This document shows positions 8,728 through 18,359 of a stretch of 64,000 nucleotides of DNA, one piece after another. Position 1 is the stretch's first letter. Each line of letters begins with the position of its first letter. The stretch covers positions 620,001 through 684,000 of the forward strand of contig NZ_JARYGZ010000001.1 of assembly GCF_029906645.1 (NCBI RefSeq). The letters are read 5' to 3'. The position numbers were made by a program, and so were the translations under genes. Under the pieces are notes generated by a model, which worked only from the letters and a program-made list of their open reading frames with translations, did no database searches and had not been told where the DNA came from. Source of the stretch: Sphingomonas oryzagri. GTDB lineage: Bacteria > Pseudomonadota > Alphaproteobacteria > Sphingomonadales > Sphingomonadaceae.

Positions 8728-8763
8728 GCGGCGCGTCGAGCGATATCGGGAGGGAAGAACGGC

Positions 8764-9945
8764 ATGGCCAACGGCGTGTCCGGCGAGACCGGAAGCATGA
8801 GGGGGCGCATCGCGGGCGCGATCGCACTCTATACCGCCGGGGGCCTGTTCTGGGCTTTCCTCCCTTTCTTCGTGGCGCTGCAGATCGGGCAGGGCGGCCT
8901 TTCGGCGGCTTCGGCCGGTTTGCTTGGCACCGGCTATCTGGCGGGTTTCACCTTGTCTTCCATGGCCGCGATATGGTGGACGCGCGCGTTCGACATCCGC
9001 GCTGTCATCGGACTTGCGCTTCTCGTCGTCATCGCCGGCTTCTCGATCCTCGGCATCTTGGGCGGCTTCGCGCTCAGCCTGGCCTGCTGTCTGCTGATCG
9101 GCTGCGCCATGGCGGCCTTGTGGGTGGTCGCCTACCGGATGATCGCCCAGTCATCCAAAGCGGACCGGAATTTCGCGGCGGCGATCGGCATTTCCTATCC
9201 CGCGCTGGCGCTGATCACCTTCCTCGCCTCGCACGTCGTCGTTCCGCATGCCGGGCTGGCCGGGGTGTTGCTGACGATCGCGGCGCTCGTCGCCATCCTG
9301 GGGTTGGGCGGGTTCAGGGTGCCGGCGAAGCTCGATATTTCGGTGGCATCCGGGGTCGGGGCCGAGGGCGGGCGGTTTTCCGCCGGGCTGCTCGCTCTGG
9401 CATCGCTGCTCGTGGTCGGCTTCGCGTTTGCGTGCATCTGGTCCTTCGGGGCCAGATTGGGCGCCGATGCCGGTTTCGACGATCGGATCGTCGGGGCGAT
9501 CCTGTCGTCCAACCTGTTGCTGACGGGCATCGGCTCGCTTGGCGCGACCGCGATGGGCAAACGCTTCGGCCGCCTGCCGCCGATCCTGGCCTCGTTGATC
9601 CTGATGGGCTTCTGCATGGCGGGACTGGTCGCGCACGCCAGCCTTACGGTCTTCGCGCTCTCGATATGCGGCTTGGGCCTCGCCATGGGCGTGGCGATGC
9701 CGTTTCAGCTGGCGGCGATCGCCGCGGACGATCGCAACGGCCGGCTGGTGAGCCTGATCGCTGCGGTTCAGGGCGGCGGAACGGCTCTGGCTCCGCCATT
9801 GGCCGGCTGGGTGCTGGAAACCCATGGAGCGGGCGCGATCGCGCTGATCGGCCTCATTTCCATTTTGATCGGACTGGTCTGTTCCATCCTGTCCCACCTC
9901 GTTTCGATCCGCCGAACACGTGGCTTGCAGCGACGCGCAGAATGA
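8764..9945 (+). CDS. MFS transporter
   Basis: This 393-residue integral membrane protein has about 12 hydrophobic segments in the major facilitator pattern and a Gly/Ala-rich helix set with no extra domain. Short charged loops (MGKRFGRLPP, DRNGRLVS) are typical. GGGAGGG precedes the ATG. It follows the receptor gene closely and is probably co-transcribed, so it would carry across the inner membrane the compound the receptor delivers to the periplasm. Substrate and direction are not readable. Confidence 0.88.
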   Translation: MANGVSGETGSMRGRIAGAIALYTAGGLFWAFLPFFVALQIGQGGLSAASAGLLGTGYLAGFTLSSMAAIWWTRAFDIRAVIGLALLVVIAGFSILGILGGFALSLACCLLIGCAMAALWVVAYRMIAQSSKADRNFAAAIGISYPALALITFLASHVVVPHAGLAGVLLTIAALVAILGLGGFRVPAKLDISVASGVGAEGGRFSAGLLALASLLVVGFAFACIWSFGARLGADAGFDDRIVGAILSSNLLLTGIGSLGATAMGKRFGRLPPILASLILMGFCMAGLVAHASLTVFALSICGLGLAMGVAMPFQLAAIAADDRNGRLVSLIAAVQGGGTALAPPLAGWVLETHGAGAIALIGLISILIGLVCSILSHLVSIRRTRGLQRRAE

Positions 9946-10285
9946 AGAGCTGGTAAGGGCTTCGGATGAATGCACGCTGCGACGGCTCTCGCTGGACCGC
10001 TGCGCGAATAAGGTCCGAAGGAACCGAAAATCGCCGATAGGAGCCGGTCGCCTAACGGCCAAAGCTCACCGGGCGCGGATTGTGGAATTCTATGTGGACG
10101 GCGTGCGGCGGTTAACGGCTGTTGCCGAGCGCGGCACCTTCAACGTTGGGTAGCTAAGCTCGCAATGCTTCACCAGCTCCGACCGGCCTGGTTCAACGCG
10201 AGGCCAAAGTCCGATCGTCGAGGGTGAATAGGATAAGCGGCCGGACGCATCGCGCCCGGCCGCCATATCCCCGACATCGGACAGA
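9946..10285. other. Intergenic region, 340 nt, no gene supported
   Basis: This region lies between the convergent MFS gene and beta-propeller gene. A 77-codon frame at 9920-10153 overlaps the MFS end and has no recognisable domain, so I do not call it. The only structure seen is a hairpin near 10237-10263. Confidence 0.5.
10237..10263 (-). terminator. Hairpin, likely terminator for the minus-strand propeller gene
   Basis: GCGGCCGG (10237-10244) and CCGGCCGC (10256-10263) are perfect 8-bp complements with an 11-nt loop. The hairpin lies about 22 nt beyond the stop of the minus-strand gene and is followed on that strand by a moderately T-rich TTATCCTATT. It is probably a terminator, though the U-tract is weak. 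Confidence 0.5.
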
Positions 10286-11299
10286 TCAGGATTTCGGCTT
10301 CATCACCAGAAGCTGGACGGTGCCGGGGAGCGGATCGACATCTCCCGCCTTGTTGAACGGACCGAACCGCGCGGTCGGCAGGTAGAGCGTGCCGGTCTTG
10401 GGATCGATCGCGCCCGTCCGGGTGCCGACTTGTGTCGGAACCTGCTCGATCATCCTGACGTCGCCTGGCCCATCGACCTGGAGGACCGTGAGAAGGCCGT
10501 CATAGGCCGAAGGTATGAAGACCCGGCGGGTGGTCTTGTCATAGATCACGGCGTCGGCGCCCTTGCCGACGGCCACTGTCTGCAATTCCTTGCCGGAGCG
10601 GGCGTCGAGCACCTTCAGCATGTTGTTGAAGCAAACCGACAGCAGGGTATCCGTCTGCTCGGCATAAGCGAGGCCGCTGGGATCCTCGCATCCCTGCATC
10701 TTCCAGCGACCGACGACCTTGCGGCTGCGCGCGTCGATCGCGATGATCGAGGCGGATTCGACGTCGTTGACGAACACCCGGCCCCGGCCGTCGGTCTGCG
10801 AAAATTCGAGTTCGCCACCGACCTCGATCGAGCCAGTCTGCTCCATCTTCACGGGATCGATGATCGCGATCTGGCCATGGCCCCCCATCAGCCAGACCTG
10901 CTTCCCCGTCGGTTCATAGACCTCGGAATCCGATTGCTGAACAAGGGAGAATTTGTGAAGGACTTTCCCTTCGTCGTCGGTGTTGAACATGATCGCGGAG
11001 CTGTTGCCGGCCAGCACGGCGATCGCCTTGTCGCCGCCCGGCAGCATGATAACGCCGCGCCCCTCGGAGCCGGGAATGAAACGCTGGTCCATCAGGCCGG
11101 AGTTCAGGTCCAGCTTGAACACGCCGTTGCCGCGCGTGACGAACAGCAGGTTGTGGACCGGATCGATGTTCGCATAATCCCACCAGCCGTCGGTCATCGG
11201 GATGCGATCGACGATATGGTAACCGGGCGCATCGGCGGCTTGGGCGGCGGGCGTGATCATTGCGGCCGCCAAGGCTGTGATCGGGGCAAAACGGCGCAC
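10286..11299 (-). CDS. Secreted YncE-like beta-propeller protein (paralogue A)
   Basis: This 337-residue exported protein has repeated beta-propeller blades of the YVTN/YncE kind (motifs such as GRVFVND, DPSGLAYA, LKVLDARSGKEL, RVFIPSAYDG, GAIDPKTGTLYLPTARF). I chose a GTG start at 11299: AGGGAGA lies just upstream, and the product then begins with a clean signal peptide (MRRFAPITALAAAMITPAAQA). A longer ATG start at 11332 would overlap the MFS gene. With this start it has exactly the length of its paralogue at 43710-44723, and most of the sequence matches by eye. It is probably a periplasmic binding or scaffold protein; no catalytic motif is evident. Confidence 0.85.
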   Translation of the reverse strand: MRRFAPITALAAAMITPAAQAADAPGYHIVDRIPMTDGWWDYANIDPVHNLLFVTRGNGVFKLDLNSGLMDQRFIPGSEGRGVIMLPGGDKAIAVLAGNSSAIMFNTDDEGKVLHKFSLVQQSDSEVYEPTGKQVWLMGGHGQIAIIDPVKMEQTGSIEVGGELEFSQTDGRGRVFVNDVESASIIAIDARSRKVVGRWKMQGCEDPSGLAYAEQTDTLLSVCFNNMLKVLDARSGKELQTVAVGKGADAVIYDKTTRRVFIPSAYDGLLTVLQVDGPGDVRMIEQVPTQVGTRTGAIDPKTGTLYLPTARFGPFNKAGDVDPLPGTVQLLVMKPKS

Positions 11300-11318
11300 G
11301 TTCGTGGTCTCCCTGTTT

Positions 11319-12668
11319 TTATGCTGGATCATGACGAGGTTGCAGTCCTTCGGCGCCGCCGCTTCGCGCGAGTGGCAGCAAGATCAGCATGGTGGCCGCG
11401 ACCAGCCCGCTCAGTCCCATCACGAACGAGACGAGCAGCAGGCCCCGGCCGCTTTCAAAGAGCGCTCCTACCGCCATCGGCCCCAACGCCGAGCCGCCGC
11501 GCCCGAGGCCGATGACGAAGCCGGTACCGGTGGCTCGCAACGATGCGGGATAGGCGCGGGCGAGGATCGGATAGAGGCCGACGACACCGACATTGATGAA
11601 GAAGGCGGCGATGCCGGCCGTGATCGACATCCGGGTCAGATCGTGGAAGCCGAGGCCAAACACGCAGATGGCGACGAAGCCCGCGATCATCGCGCCGGTG
11701 ACCAGCGGCCGCGCCGGCCAGCGCTGCACGGCCAGCCCGATCAGCACCGCGCCCGTAAGATTGCCGACATTGGCGGCGACGAGGACATGGCCGGCCTGCG
11801 CGGCGCTGTAGCCCATATCGACGACGATCTTGGGGATCCACTTCACGACGAAGTAGAACAGCATGATCTGCGCGAAATAGGCGACGGTGAGGAGCAGCGT
11901 GACGACCGCATAGCCGCTGGTGAAAAGCGTCCCGATCGAAGGCCGGGCGGTCGGCGCCTCGATCACCGGAAGCGCATCGATCGGTGGATGGCCGAGCTTT
12001 CCAAGCGTGGCGTTGATCCGTCTAACGGCGTCGTCGCGCCGACGCATCGCGAGGGAGTCGATGGATTCGGGGAGGAAGAGCCAGGCGAGCGGCAGCGCCA
12101 CTGCAGTCGCGACTCCACCGAAGGCGAAGACCCACCTCCAGTCGCCCACACCGGCGAGCAGCGCCGAGGCGACAAGGCCGCCGAGGATCGCGCCGGTCGA
12201 ATAGCCGGCGATGTTCAGAGAGACGTTCAGGCCCTGCCGCCGCGTGTTCGAGAATTCGGCCACGAGCGCACTGGTCGAGGAAAGCATGCCGCCGATGCCG
12301 AGGCCCGTCACCAGCCGGGCGATCGAGAGCCACGTCACGCCCGTTGCCGTAGCCGCTCCGAACATGCCCGCCATCATTACGATCAGGCAGCCGAGGATCA
12401 CCGGCCGCCGCCCGATGCGATCGGCGACATTGCCGATCAGCGCCGATCCCGCAGCCATGCCGAACAACTCCATCGAGAGCACGACACCGAGCGCGGCCTT
12501 GTCGATGCCCCACTCAGCCGCGATGCCGGGTGACGCGAAGCTGATCGCCAGCACGTCGAACCCGTCGAGCGCGTTGAGCGCGATGCAGAGCGCGACGATC
12601 ACGACCTGTCGCCAATGCATCGGCGCGGTGGCTATCAACGATGTTGGCCTGCCGATCATGTCGTCCAT
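11319..12668 (-). CDS. MFS transporter, aromatic-acid:H+ symporter (AAHS) type
   Basis: This 449-residue membrane protein has 12 predicted helices. The first-helix motif ALDGFDVLAISFASP and loop DRIGRRPVIL are typical of the AAHS group (PcaK/BenK-like), which import aromatic or other organic acids with protons. It lies 19 nt after the IclR regulator on the same strand and 19 nt before the propeller gene. IclR regulators often control aromatic acid pathways, in line with this call, but no ring-cleavage gene is present nearby. Confidence 0.88.
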   Translation of the reverse strand: MDDMIGRPTSLIATAPMHWRQVVIVALCIALNALDGFDVLAISFASPGIAAEWGIDKAALGVVLSMELFGMAAGSALIGNVADRIGRRPVILGCLIVMMAGMFGAATATGVTWLSIARLVTGLGIGGMLSSTSALVAEFSNTRRQGLNVSLNIAGYSTGAILGGLVASALLAGVGDWRWVFAFGGVATAVALPLAWLFLPESIDSLAMRRRDDAVRRINATLGKLGHPPIDALPVIEAPTARPSIGTLFTSGYAVVTLLLTVAYFAQIMLFYFVVKWIPKIVVDMGYSAAQAGHVLVAANVGNLTGAVLIGLAVQRWPARPLVTGAMIAGFVAICVFGLGFHDLTRMSITAGIAAFFINVGVVGLYPILARAYPASLRATGTGFVIGLGRGGSALGPMAVGALFESGRGLLLVSFVMGLSGLVAATMLILLPLARSGGAEGLQPRHDPA

Positions 12669-12687
12669 CCTGTGGAGGCGACCGGGG

Positions 12688-13425
12688 TCAGGTGCTCTGC
12701 GTGCCGAGCCGCTTTATGTGGGTGGCGACCAATTTGGCAGTCTCCTCGCGCCGCTCGAGGCAGCGGGACACCGGGCCGACCACGACGATCGATAGGTGCC
12801 GGGAGGGATGTGTCAGCGGCAGGGCCACGCCGGCGAGATCGGGCGTATATTCGGCATCGCTCTGATGATAGCCGCGCGTTTCTGCGGCGGCGAGTTCGGC
12901 TTCCACCCGTTCGGGCGAAAGTGGTGTCGTCGCCGAATAGGCGATGAAATCGATCTTGCGATAAAGCGTTTGGCGATCCAGAGGCTTCATCTGCGCCAGC
13001 AATGCCCGGCCGGCCGAGCTTGCATGGATCGGCACGCGATCCCCGACATGCGCGAAGCAGCGCACGGCATGCCTGGATTCGATGACGTCGACGAATGTCG
13101 CATGGATGCCGGACGGCGCCGAAATCGCCGCCGTCTCGCCGGTTTTCCGCGCGACGATCTGGAGCAGTCGCTGAAATTCGTGGGGCAGGGGATCGGCACG
13201 GGCGATCTTTTCTGACAGGATCAGCCAGCGCGGGCTTGGATAATAGGATCCGCGCGTTTGGGGCTCGTAAAGATACCCCATGCCCGCCAGCGTCCCGATC
13301 AGCTTGAAGGTGCTGGAGCGGGGCCAGCAGAGATCCTCCGCCACCTCGGTTGCTGTCGCGGGCGCGAGGCGGCGCGCGAAATATTCTAGGATTTGCAGGG
13401 CGTTCGCCGCCTGGCGGACCGTCAT
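12688..13425 (-). CDS. IclR-family transcriptional regulator
   Basis: This regulator of about 245 residues has an N-terminal winged HTH (ALQILEYFARR, ATATEVAEDL, SSTFKLIGTL) and a C-terminal IclR effector domain (SSAGRALLAQM, ETRGYHQSDAEYTPDLAGVALPL). The ATG at 13425 has GGGAG upstream; an in-frame start at 13452 is possible. It sits inside a same-strand run between an esterase and the AAHS transporter, so it probably controls the adjoining transporter or the whole cluster in response to a small acid. Confidence 0.9.
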   Translation of the reverse strand: MTVRQAANALQILEYFARRLAPATATEVAEDLCWPRSSTFKLIGTLAGMGYLYEPQTRGSYYPSPRWLILSEKIARADPLPHEFQRLLQIVARKTGETAAISAPSGIHATFVDVIESRHAVRCFAHVGDRVPIHASSAGRALLAQMKPLDRQTLYRKIDFIAYSATTPLSPERVEAELAAAETRGYHQSDAEYTPDLAGVALPLTHPSRHLSIVVVGPVSRCLERREETAKLVATHIKRLGTQST

Positions 13426-13464
13426 CGCACTCGCTCCCGACCAAGGCGCCACTCGGCCTCATAG

Positions 13465-14574
13465 CTATTTGGAGGCCGTGGTGGCGAGCGTCGCGTGCAC
13501 GGCGCGTGCGGCGATCGCATTGCGGGCCAGTGCGCCGGCCGCTTCCGCCGTCTGGCGCGCGGCCTGTGCCGCTTCCGGCGTCACTGCGGTATGCTGGAGG
13601 AAGCCGTGGATCAGCGACGGAAATTCGACGTAGCTCACGACATTGCCGTTTTCCGCCAGCTTGGCCGCGTAGGCCCGCTCGGAATCGCGCAGCGGATCGA
13701 AGCCTGCGGTGGCGATCAGCGTCGGCGGCATCTTGCGCGATTTGCCGAGCAGCGGCGAGATTTCAGGCTGGGAGAGATCGTCGCCGGGGAAGACGATCTG
13801 CAGGACATAATCCGTGAAGGGTTTGTCCAGGTGGAAGCCCGTTCCGAACAATCGGGATGAGGCATAGGTCGCGCGCAGCGTGTCGACGGCGCGCATGTCC
13901 ACTGCCGGGTAATAGAGGATCTGGCAGAGCGGCGCGGCCTCGCCCTTGTCCTGCCGGCGGGTGGTGACGTCGATCGCCATGTTGCCGCCGGCGCTGTCGC
14001 CACCGACGCAGACCTGATCCGGCGATCCGCCGAGCCGCTTTGCCTGCGCGACGGTCCAGGCATAAGCACTCTCGGCATCGTCCCACGCGGCGGGGTAATG
14101 CGCTTCCGGCGAGAGGCGATATTCGACGCTGACAACGATCGCCTTCGCATCGTTGGCGAGCTGGCGGGACGAGCGATCGGAGGCTTCGATGCCGCCGATG
14201 AACCAGCCGCCGCCATGATAATAGACGATGATCGGCAGCGGGCCGGATGCGATCGGGTGGTAGATGCGCACCGGCACTGAGACGCCGTCATGTTGCACCA
14301 CCGCATTCTCTACCGACTGGACCTTCGGCGGCAGCGCAGTTTGACGCGTCCAATCGACCACCTGGCCCTGCCGGATGGCGGCGCGCCCCTTCGCGGTGAC
14401 GACGTCCTCTTTCGGCGCATTGGGTGCTTCGGCCGCCTCCCTGGCGAGCATCGCCTGAATGCCGGGATCGAGAGTCTGGCCGTCGAGCTGCACCGGCGCC
14501 GCGCCGGCGGACGTAACGGCCGCGAGGCTCGAGAGGAGGATCGTCCGTACCGTGAGCGCCCGCAATCCCATCAT
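13465..14574 (-). CDS. Exported alpha/beta-hydrolase, HSL-family esterase
   Basis: This protein of about 369 residues has a signal peptide (VRTILLSSLAAVTSAGAA). It carries the hormone-sensitive-lipase hallmark HGGGWFIGG (oxyanion hole) and the nucleophile motif GDSAGGN; the acid Asp lies in the AGFDPLRD region and the His in LIHGFLQ. These enzymes hydrolyse short acyl or aryl esters in the periplasm. Two adjacent ATGs (14574, 14571) follow GGGAG; the second has better spacing. It is downstream of the SDR and ALDH genes on the same strand. Confidence 0.9.
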   Translation of the reverse strand: MMGLRALTVRTILLSSLAAVTSAGAAPVQLDGQTLDPGIQAMLAREAAEAPNAPKEDVVTAKGRAAIRQGQVVDWTRQTALPPKVQSVENAVVQHDGVSVPVRIYHPIASGPLPIIVYYHGGGWFIGGIEASDRSSRQLANDAKAIVVSVEYRLSPEAHYPAAWDDAESAYAWTVAQAKRLGGSPDQVCVGGDSAGGNMAIDVTTRRQDKGEAAPLCQILYYPAVDMRAVDTLRATYASSRLFGTGFHLDKPFTDYVLQIVFPGDDLSQPEISPLLGKSRKMPPTLIATAGFDPLRDSERAYAAKLAENGNVVSYVEFPSLIHGFLQHTAVTPEAAQAARQTAEAAGALARNAIAARAVHATLATTASK

Positions 14575-14612
14575 GATCTCCCTTGAAAACGATATTCCGG
14601 TTGTTCGCGGCC

Positions 14613-15377
14613 TCAGCGCGCGGTGAAGCCGCCATCGACCGGCAGCGCGATGCCGGTGACGAAGCTCGCTTCGTTCGAGACGAGCCAGAGTACCGCGTCG
14701 GCGATCTCGCCCGCTTTCACCAGCCTGCCCATCGGAACCGCCGCGACGATCTTGGCCTCGTTCGCGGCCGCCTCGGCCGGGTCTCCGCTGCGGCCGGTGA
14801 AGCCGACCTTCATGGGCGTATCGGCAAGGCCGGGGCAGACGACGTTCACGCGGATATTGTCCGGTGCCATCGCCAGCGCGAGCGACTTGCCCAAGCCCAT
14901 CACGCCCCATTTCGCCGCCGAATAGATGGGGCTCATCATCGAGCCTACGAGGCCCGAGATGGACGACGTGAAGACGATCGCCCCGCCGCCACGCTTGCGC
15001 ATGTGCGGCGCGGCGCGGCCGGCGCCCAATGCCGCGGAGGTGACGTTGAGCGCGATCGTCTTGTCATAGGCGGCGAGATCGAGATCCTCGACCGAGGCCG
15101 GCCCCGGCATCCCGGCATGTGCCCACAGGATGTCCACCCCGCCGAGCGCTTCGGCCGCCTGATCGATGCTTTCGGTGGCGCCTTTCGCAGTGGAGAGATC
15201 TGCGACGATCGGCACCACCTTGTCGCTGCCGATCTCGCCGACCAGCGCGTTGAGCGCGTCCGAGTTGATATCGATCGCGGCGACGCGCGCGCCTTCGCGG
15301 ACGAAGCGCTCCACGCCCGCCCGGCCCATGCCGGAGGCGGCGGCGGTGACGATCGCGAGCTTGTTTTCGAGACGCAT
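14613..15377 (-). CDS. Short-chain dehydrogenase/reductase
   Basis: This 254-residue classical SDR has an N-terminal nucleotide-binding loop TAAASGMGRAG (a variant of TGxxxGxG), an NAG-like AHAG, catalytic Ser in FTSSISG and the YxxxK pair in YSAAKWG, and ends in the usual DGGFTAR. It oxidises or reduces an alcohol/ketone with NAD(P). The ATG at 15377 is preceded by GAGGA. It lies 11 nt after the ALDH gene, so an alcohol-aldehyde-acid route in one operon is likely. Confidence 0.92.
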   Translation of the reverse strand: MRLENKLAIVTAAASGMGRAGVERFVREGARVAAIDINSDALNALVGEIGSDKVVPIVADLSTAKGATESIDQAAEALGGVDILWAHAGMPGPASVEDLDLAAYDKTIALNVTSAALGAGRAAPHMRKRGGGAIVFTSSISGLVGSMMSPIYSAAKWGVMGLGKSLALAMAPDNIRVNVVCPGLADTPMKVGFTGRSGDPAEAAANEAKIVAAVPMGRLVKAGEIADAVLWLVSNEASFVTGIALPVDGGFTAR

Positions 15378-15388
15378 GCTTCCAGTCC

Positions 15389-16870
15389 TCAATTCGCGAA
15401 GGGATCGGCGAAGGCGCCGGTGGTGGAGACGATGGTGGTGCGCGTCTCGAGGTAGGAATCGAGCGCCTCGATTCCGTTCTCGCGGCCCCAGCCGCTCTGT
15501 TTGACGCCGCCATAGGGGGTGGACCAGCGGATGTAGCGGTAGGTGTTCACCCACACCATGCCCGCCTCGATCCGTTGAGAGACGCGGTGCGCGCGGCCGG
15601 TGTCGCGGGTCCACAGCCCGGCGGTGAGGCCGTATCGCGTGCCGTTGGCGATCGCGACCGCCTCGTCCTCGCCGTCGAAGGGGATCAGCGCGGCGACCGG
15701 CCCGAATATCTCTTCCTGCGCGATCCGCATGTCGGGGGCGACGCCTGCGAAGACCGTCGGCTCGACGAAATAACCGCCGGCGAGGCCATCGCGCTCGATC
15801 CGCGATCCACCGGTGACAAGCTCGGCGCCCTCGTCGCGGCCGATGCCGACATAGGAGAGCGTCTTGTCGAGCTGCTGCTGGTGCGCCTGCGGGCCCATGT
15901 GGGTGGCCGGATCCTGCGGAATACCGACGCGCACGCGGGCGGCGCGCTGGCGGAACTGGTCCACCACCTCGTCGTAGATCGGCCGCTCGACCAGCACGCG
16001 GCTGCCGAGCGCGCAGCTCTGGCCGCACAGCGTCCACGCCGATGCGGTCGCGGCGTTGAGCGCCTGATCGAGATCGGCGTCGGCGAACAGGATGTGCGGG
16101 GCCTTGCCGCCCAGTTCGAAGGAGAAGCGCTTGAGCGTCTCGGCGCCGGTGCGCAGGATCGTCTTGGCGGTCTCGCCTTCGCCGGTGAAGGCGATCTTGT
16201 CGACCTGCGGATGCGCGACGAGGTGTGCGCCAGCAGTCGGGCCGTCACCCGGCACGACGTTGACCACGCCGGCGGGGAAGCCCGCTTCCTCGAACAGATG
16301 GGCGAGGGCGAGTGAAGAGGCCGGCGTCTGCTCGGCGGGCTTGAGCACCACGGTGCAGCCGGCCGCCAGCGCCGGGCCGAGTTTCCACGCCGCCGCCATC
16401 AGCGGCACGTTCCACGGCGTGATCGTGCCCACCACGCCGACCGGAAGTCGCGAGGTGAAAGCGTGGACGCTGTCGTCCATCGGGATGGTGCGGCCGCCGA
16501 GCTTGTCGGCGAGGCTGGCGAACCAATGATAATATTGGGCGTGCAGGCCGATGTCGCCGCGCGATTCCCGGATCGCCCGGCCATTGTCGCGCGTCTCCAC
16601 CTGCGCCAGATCCTCGACCGAGGCGGCGTAGAGATCGGCGAAGCGGCGAAGCAGGGCGGCGCGCTCCCACGGCGACATCCTGCGCCATGGCCCTTCGAAC
16701 GCCTCGCGTGCGGCCGCGACCGCACGGTCGATATCCTGCGGCCCGCCATAGGCCACGTCGCCCCAGCTTTCGCCCGTTGCTGGATCGATGCTGCTACGCA
16801 CACCGCCGTCGATCGGGGTGACCCATTCGCCCCCGATGAAAAGCCGATCGAACCGGAACGCCCGCGTCAT
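15389..16870 (-). CDS. Aldehyde dehydrogenase
   Basis: This ALDH of about 493 residues has TPWNVP (Asn near 154), LKPAEQTP (Lys near 177), general-base Glu in FELGGKAP near 252 and nucleophile Cys in CGQSCALGSR near 286. The C-terminal YGGVKQSGWGRENG is typical of betaine/aromatic-aldehyde type enzymes. The ATG at 16870 follows AGAGGT; a start at 16885 adds five residues. An 86-nt gap separates it from the preceding esterase-like gene. The substrate is unknown. Confidence 0.93.
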   Translation of the reverse strand: MTRAFRFDRLFIGGEWVTPIDGGVRSSIDPATGESWGDVAYGGPQDIDRAVAAAREAFEGPWRRMSPWERAALLRRFADLYAASVEDLAQVETRDNGRAIRESRGDIGLHAQYYHWFASLADKLGGRTIPMDDSVHAFTSRLPVGVVGTITPWNVPLMAAAWKLGPALAAGCTVVLKPAEQTPASSLALAHLFEEAGFPAGVVNVVPGDGPTAGAHLVAHPQVDKIAFTGEGETAKTILRTGAETLKRFSFELGGKAPHILFADADLDQALNAATASAWTLCGQSCALGSRVLVERPIYDEVVDQFRQRAARVRVGIPQDPATHMGPQAHQQQLDKTLSYVGIGRDEGAELVTGGSRIERDGLAGGYFVEPTVFAGVAPDMRIAQEEIFGPVAALIPFDGEDEAVAIANGTRYGLTAGLWTRDTGRAHRVSQRIEAGMVWVNTYRYIRWSTPYGGVKQSGWGRENGIEALDSYLETRTTIVSTTGAFADPFAN

Positions 16871-16956
16871 GGAACCTCTAATCATTTTCTGTGTGAGGAC
16901 TGGATTGTCTCTGAATGGAAATTCGCTTCAAGGTATGAGGCGATACCTTGCGGTCA

Positions 16957-17865
16957 TCACGGCCATGCGAAGGCGTAGCGCAGAGTCGAGGTGACGGAGC
17001 GGCTTGGCACCGTGATATGGCCCTCGCCCATATAGACTTCGGACTTGGTGCGCAGGCCGTAGCCGGAGAGCAGTTCCATCCGCTTGGCGAAGGCGACGGC
17101 GTCGTCGCGCTCCAGCGAGGTTTCCTCCAGTTCGCCGCACACCACCATCAGGCGGCTGACCTGCGGGATCTTGCCCGATTGCAGCCGCGCGACGAAATCA
17201 TGCTCCTCCTTCTGCATCTCCTGATCGTGCCAGAAGAGCGAGGGGCTGGCCGCGATGATGGCGTGAAAGGCATCCGGCCGGGTGAAGAGCGTGTGCACGG
17301 CGAACAGCCCACCCAGCGAATGGCCGAACAGCGCCTGCCGATCCGGGTTGATTCCGTAGCGCCGGTTGACCTCGGCCCGCAGCTTGCCGGTCAGGAAGTC
17401 AAGGAACAGTTCCCACCCGCCGGCCGGCACCTTCGAGAAGGCGACGCGCCACGGTTGCGGAGCCGGGCCGCTGGTGAAATCGAAGAGGCGGTGTTCGTCA
17501 TAGGGCTTGTCGGTCTTGTAGCCGATGCCGACGATGATCGATTTGGCAACTTCGGACCTGTCGTCCATCGACTGGATCCGCCGCGTCTCGGCGAAACCGG
17601 CGAACATCGCATTGCCGTCCAGCACGTAGAGCACGGGCCAGCCGCCGTCCGGCGCCTTGCCTTCAGGCTTCGACACGAAGATCTGGTAGGGATAGCCGCC
17701 GGGGCCTTGCAATTCCCATGTTTCCGTTTCGGGCAGGACGTAGCCGGGCGCGGCCGATGCTGTGGCTGCCGGCGCGGTCTGGGTGAAGGCTGGCGATGCC
17801 GCCGCGAGGCCCAGCACGAGCGCCATGGAGAGGGAGGGCTTGGGGTAAAAGCGTGTCTTGCGCAT
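16957..17865 (-). CDS. Exported alpha/beta-hydrolase, Fes/IroE-like esterase fold
   Basis: This 302-residue protein has a signal peptide (SMALVLGLAAASPAFTQ). It resembles the ferri-siderophore esterase/esterase-D-like group: VLYVLDGNAMF near residue 80, IIVGIGY, nucleophile elbow FGHSLGG, and a late GEGH containing the catalytic His. In this group the enzymes hydrolyse esters or act on acylated peptides; IroE and BesA cleave siderophore lactones. Here the neighbours are an oxidase and a cupin rather than iron genes, so a different ester is likely. GGAGAG precedes the ATG; only 11 nt separate it from the cupin gene. Confidence 0.82.
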   Translation of the reverse strand: MRKTRFYPKPSLSMALVLGLAAASPAFTQTAPAATASAAPGYVLPETETWELQGPGGYPYQIFVSKPEGKAPDGGWPVLYVLDGNAMFAGFAETRRIQSMDDRSEVAKSIIVGIGYKTDKPYDEHRLFDFTSGPAPQPWRVAFSKVPAGGWELFLDFLTGKLRAEVNRRYGINPDRQALFGHSLGGLFAVHTLFTRPDAFHAIIAASPSLFWHDQEMQKEEHDFVARLQSGKIPQVSRLMVVCGELEETSLERDDAVAFAKRMELLSGYGLRTKSEVYMGEGHITVPSRSVTSTLRYAFAWP

Positions 17866-17876
17866 CGGGCTCTCCG

Positions 17877-18359
17877 TCAGGCTTGGCGTCCCACGCTCGA
17901 TGCACGATCGATGTAGGTCAGGAATATCCGCAGCGTTGCATCGTGATGGGTGTTCATGATGCCGTGCGGGGTTTCGAGCGGGGTGTGGATATGGCTTCCC
18001 GGACAGACGGGGATCGTCCGGTCGGCGAGCAGCATCGCGCCATATCCGGCCAGGATATAATAATATTTGTCATAGGCGCCGAGCGCGGGATCGATCAGGT
18101 TGTGGACGTGCAGGCCTTCGCTGGCGCCCGGCGGAATCTCGTAGATCAGGAAGTTGGCGGGCGAGGGCGCGCGCCCAAAATCGAATATGCGAACTCCGAG
18201 TGTGCCGAGGCCACCATGGATGTTGTCATAGCGGCGGATGCCCTCGCGATCGGATTCGACGCTCACGGATCCCGCTGCGCCGGATGCCGCCGACAGAGGT
18301 GAGATCAGCATTCCGCTTGTGCCCGCGCCTAGCAAGGTTCGACGCGACAGCTCGGTCAT
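17877..18359 (-). CDS. Tat-exported cupin-domain protein
   Basis: This 160-residue protein begins with a Tat-type signal (LSRRTLLGAGTSGM) and then a single cupin barrel with metal-ligand-like residues GLHVHN (two His) and a later HIHTPLETPHG, which carries His and Glu in positions used by cupins. It may bind a metal and act as a small-molecule dioxygenase, isomerase or sensor in the periplasm. The ATG overlaps the stop of the FAD oxidase as ATGA, so the two are translationally coupled. Confidence 0.8.
   Translation of the reverse strand: MTELSRRTLLGAGTSGMLISPLSAASGAAGSVSVESDREGIRRYDNIHGGLGTLGVRIFDFGRAPSPANFLIYEIPPGASEGLHVHNLIDPALGAYDKYYYILAGYGAMLLADRTIPVCPGSHIHTPLETPHGIMNTHHDATLRIFLTYIDRASSVGRQA

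Noticed and set aside
9920-10153. 77-codon plus-strand ORF after the MFS gene
   Set aside because: It overlaps the MFS 3' end, has no recognisable motif and an Arg-rich composition typical of spurious frames.
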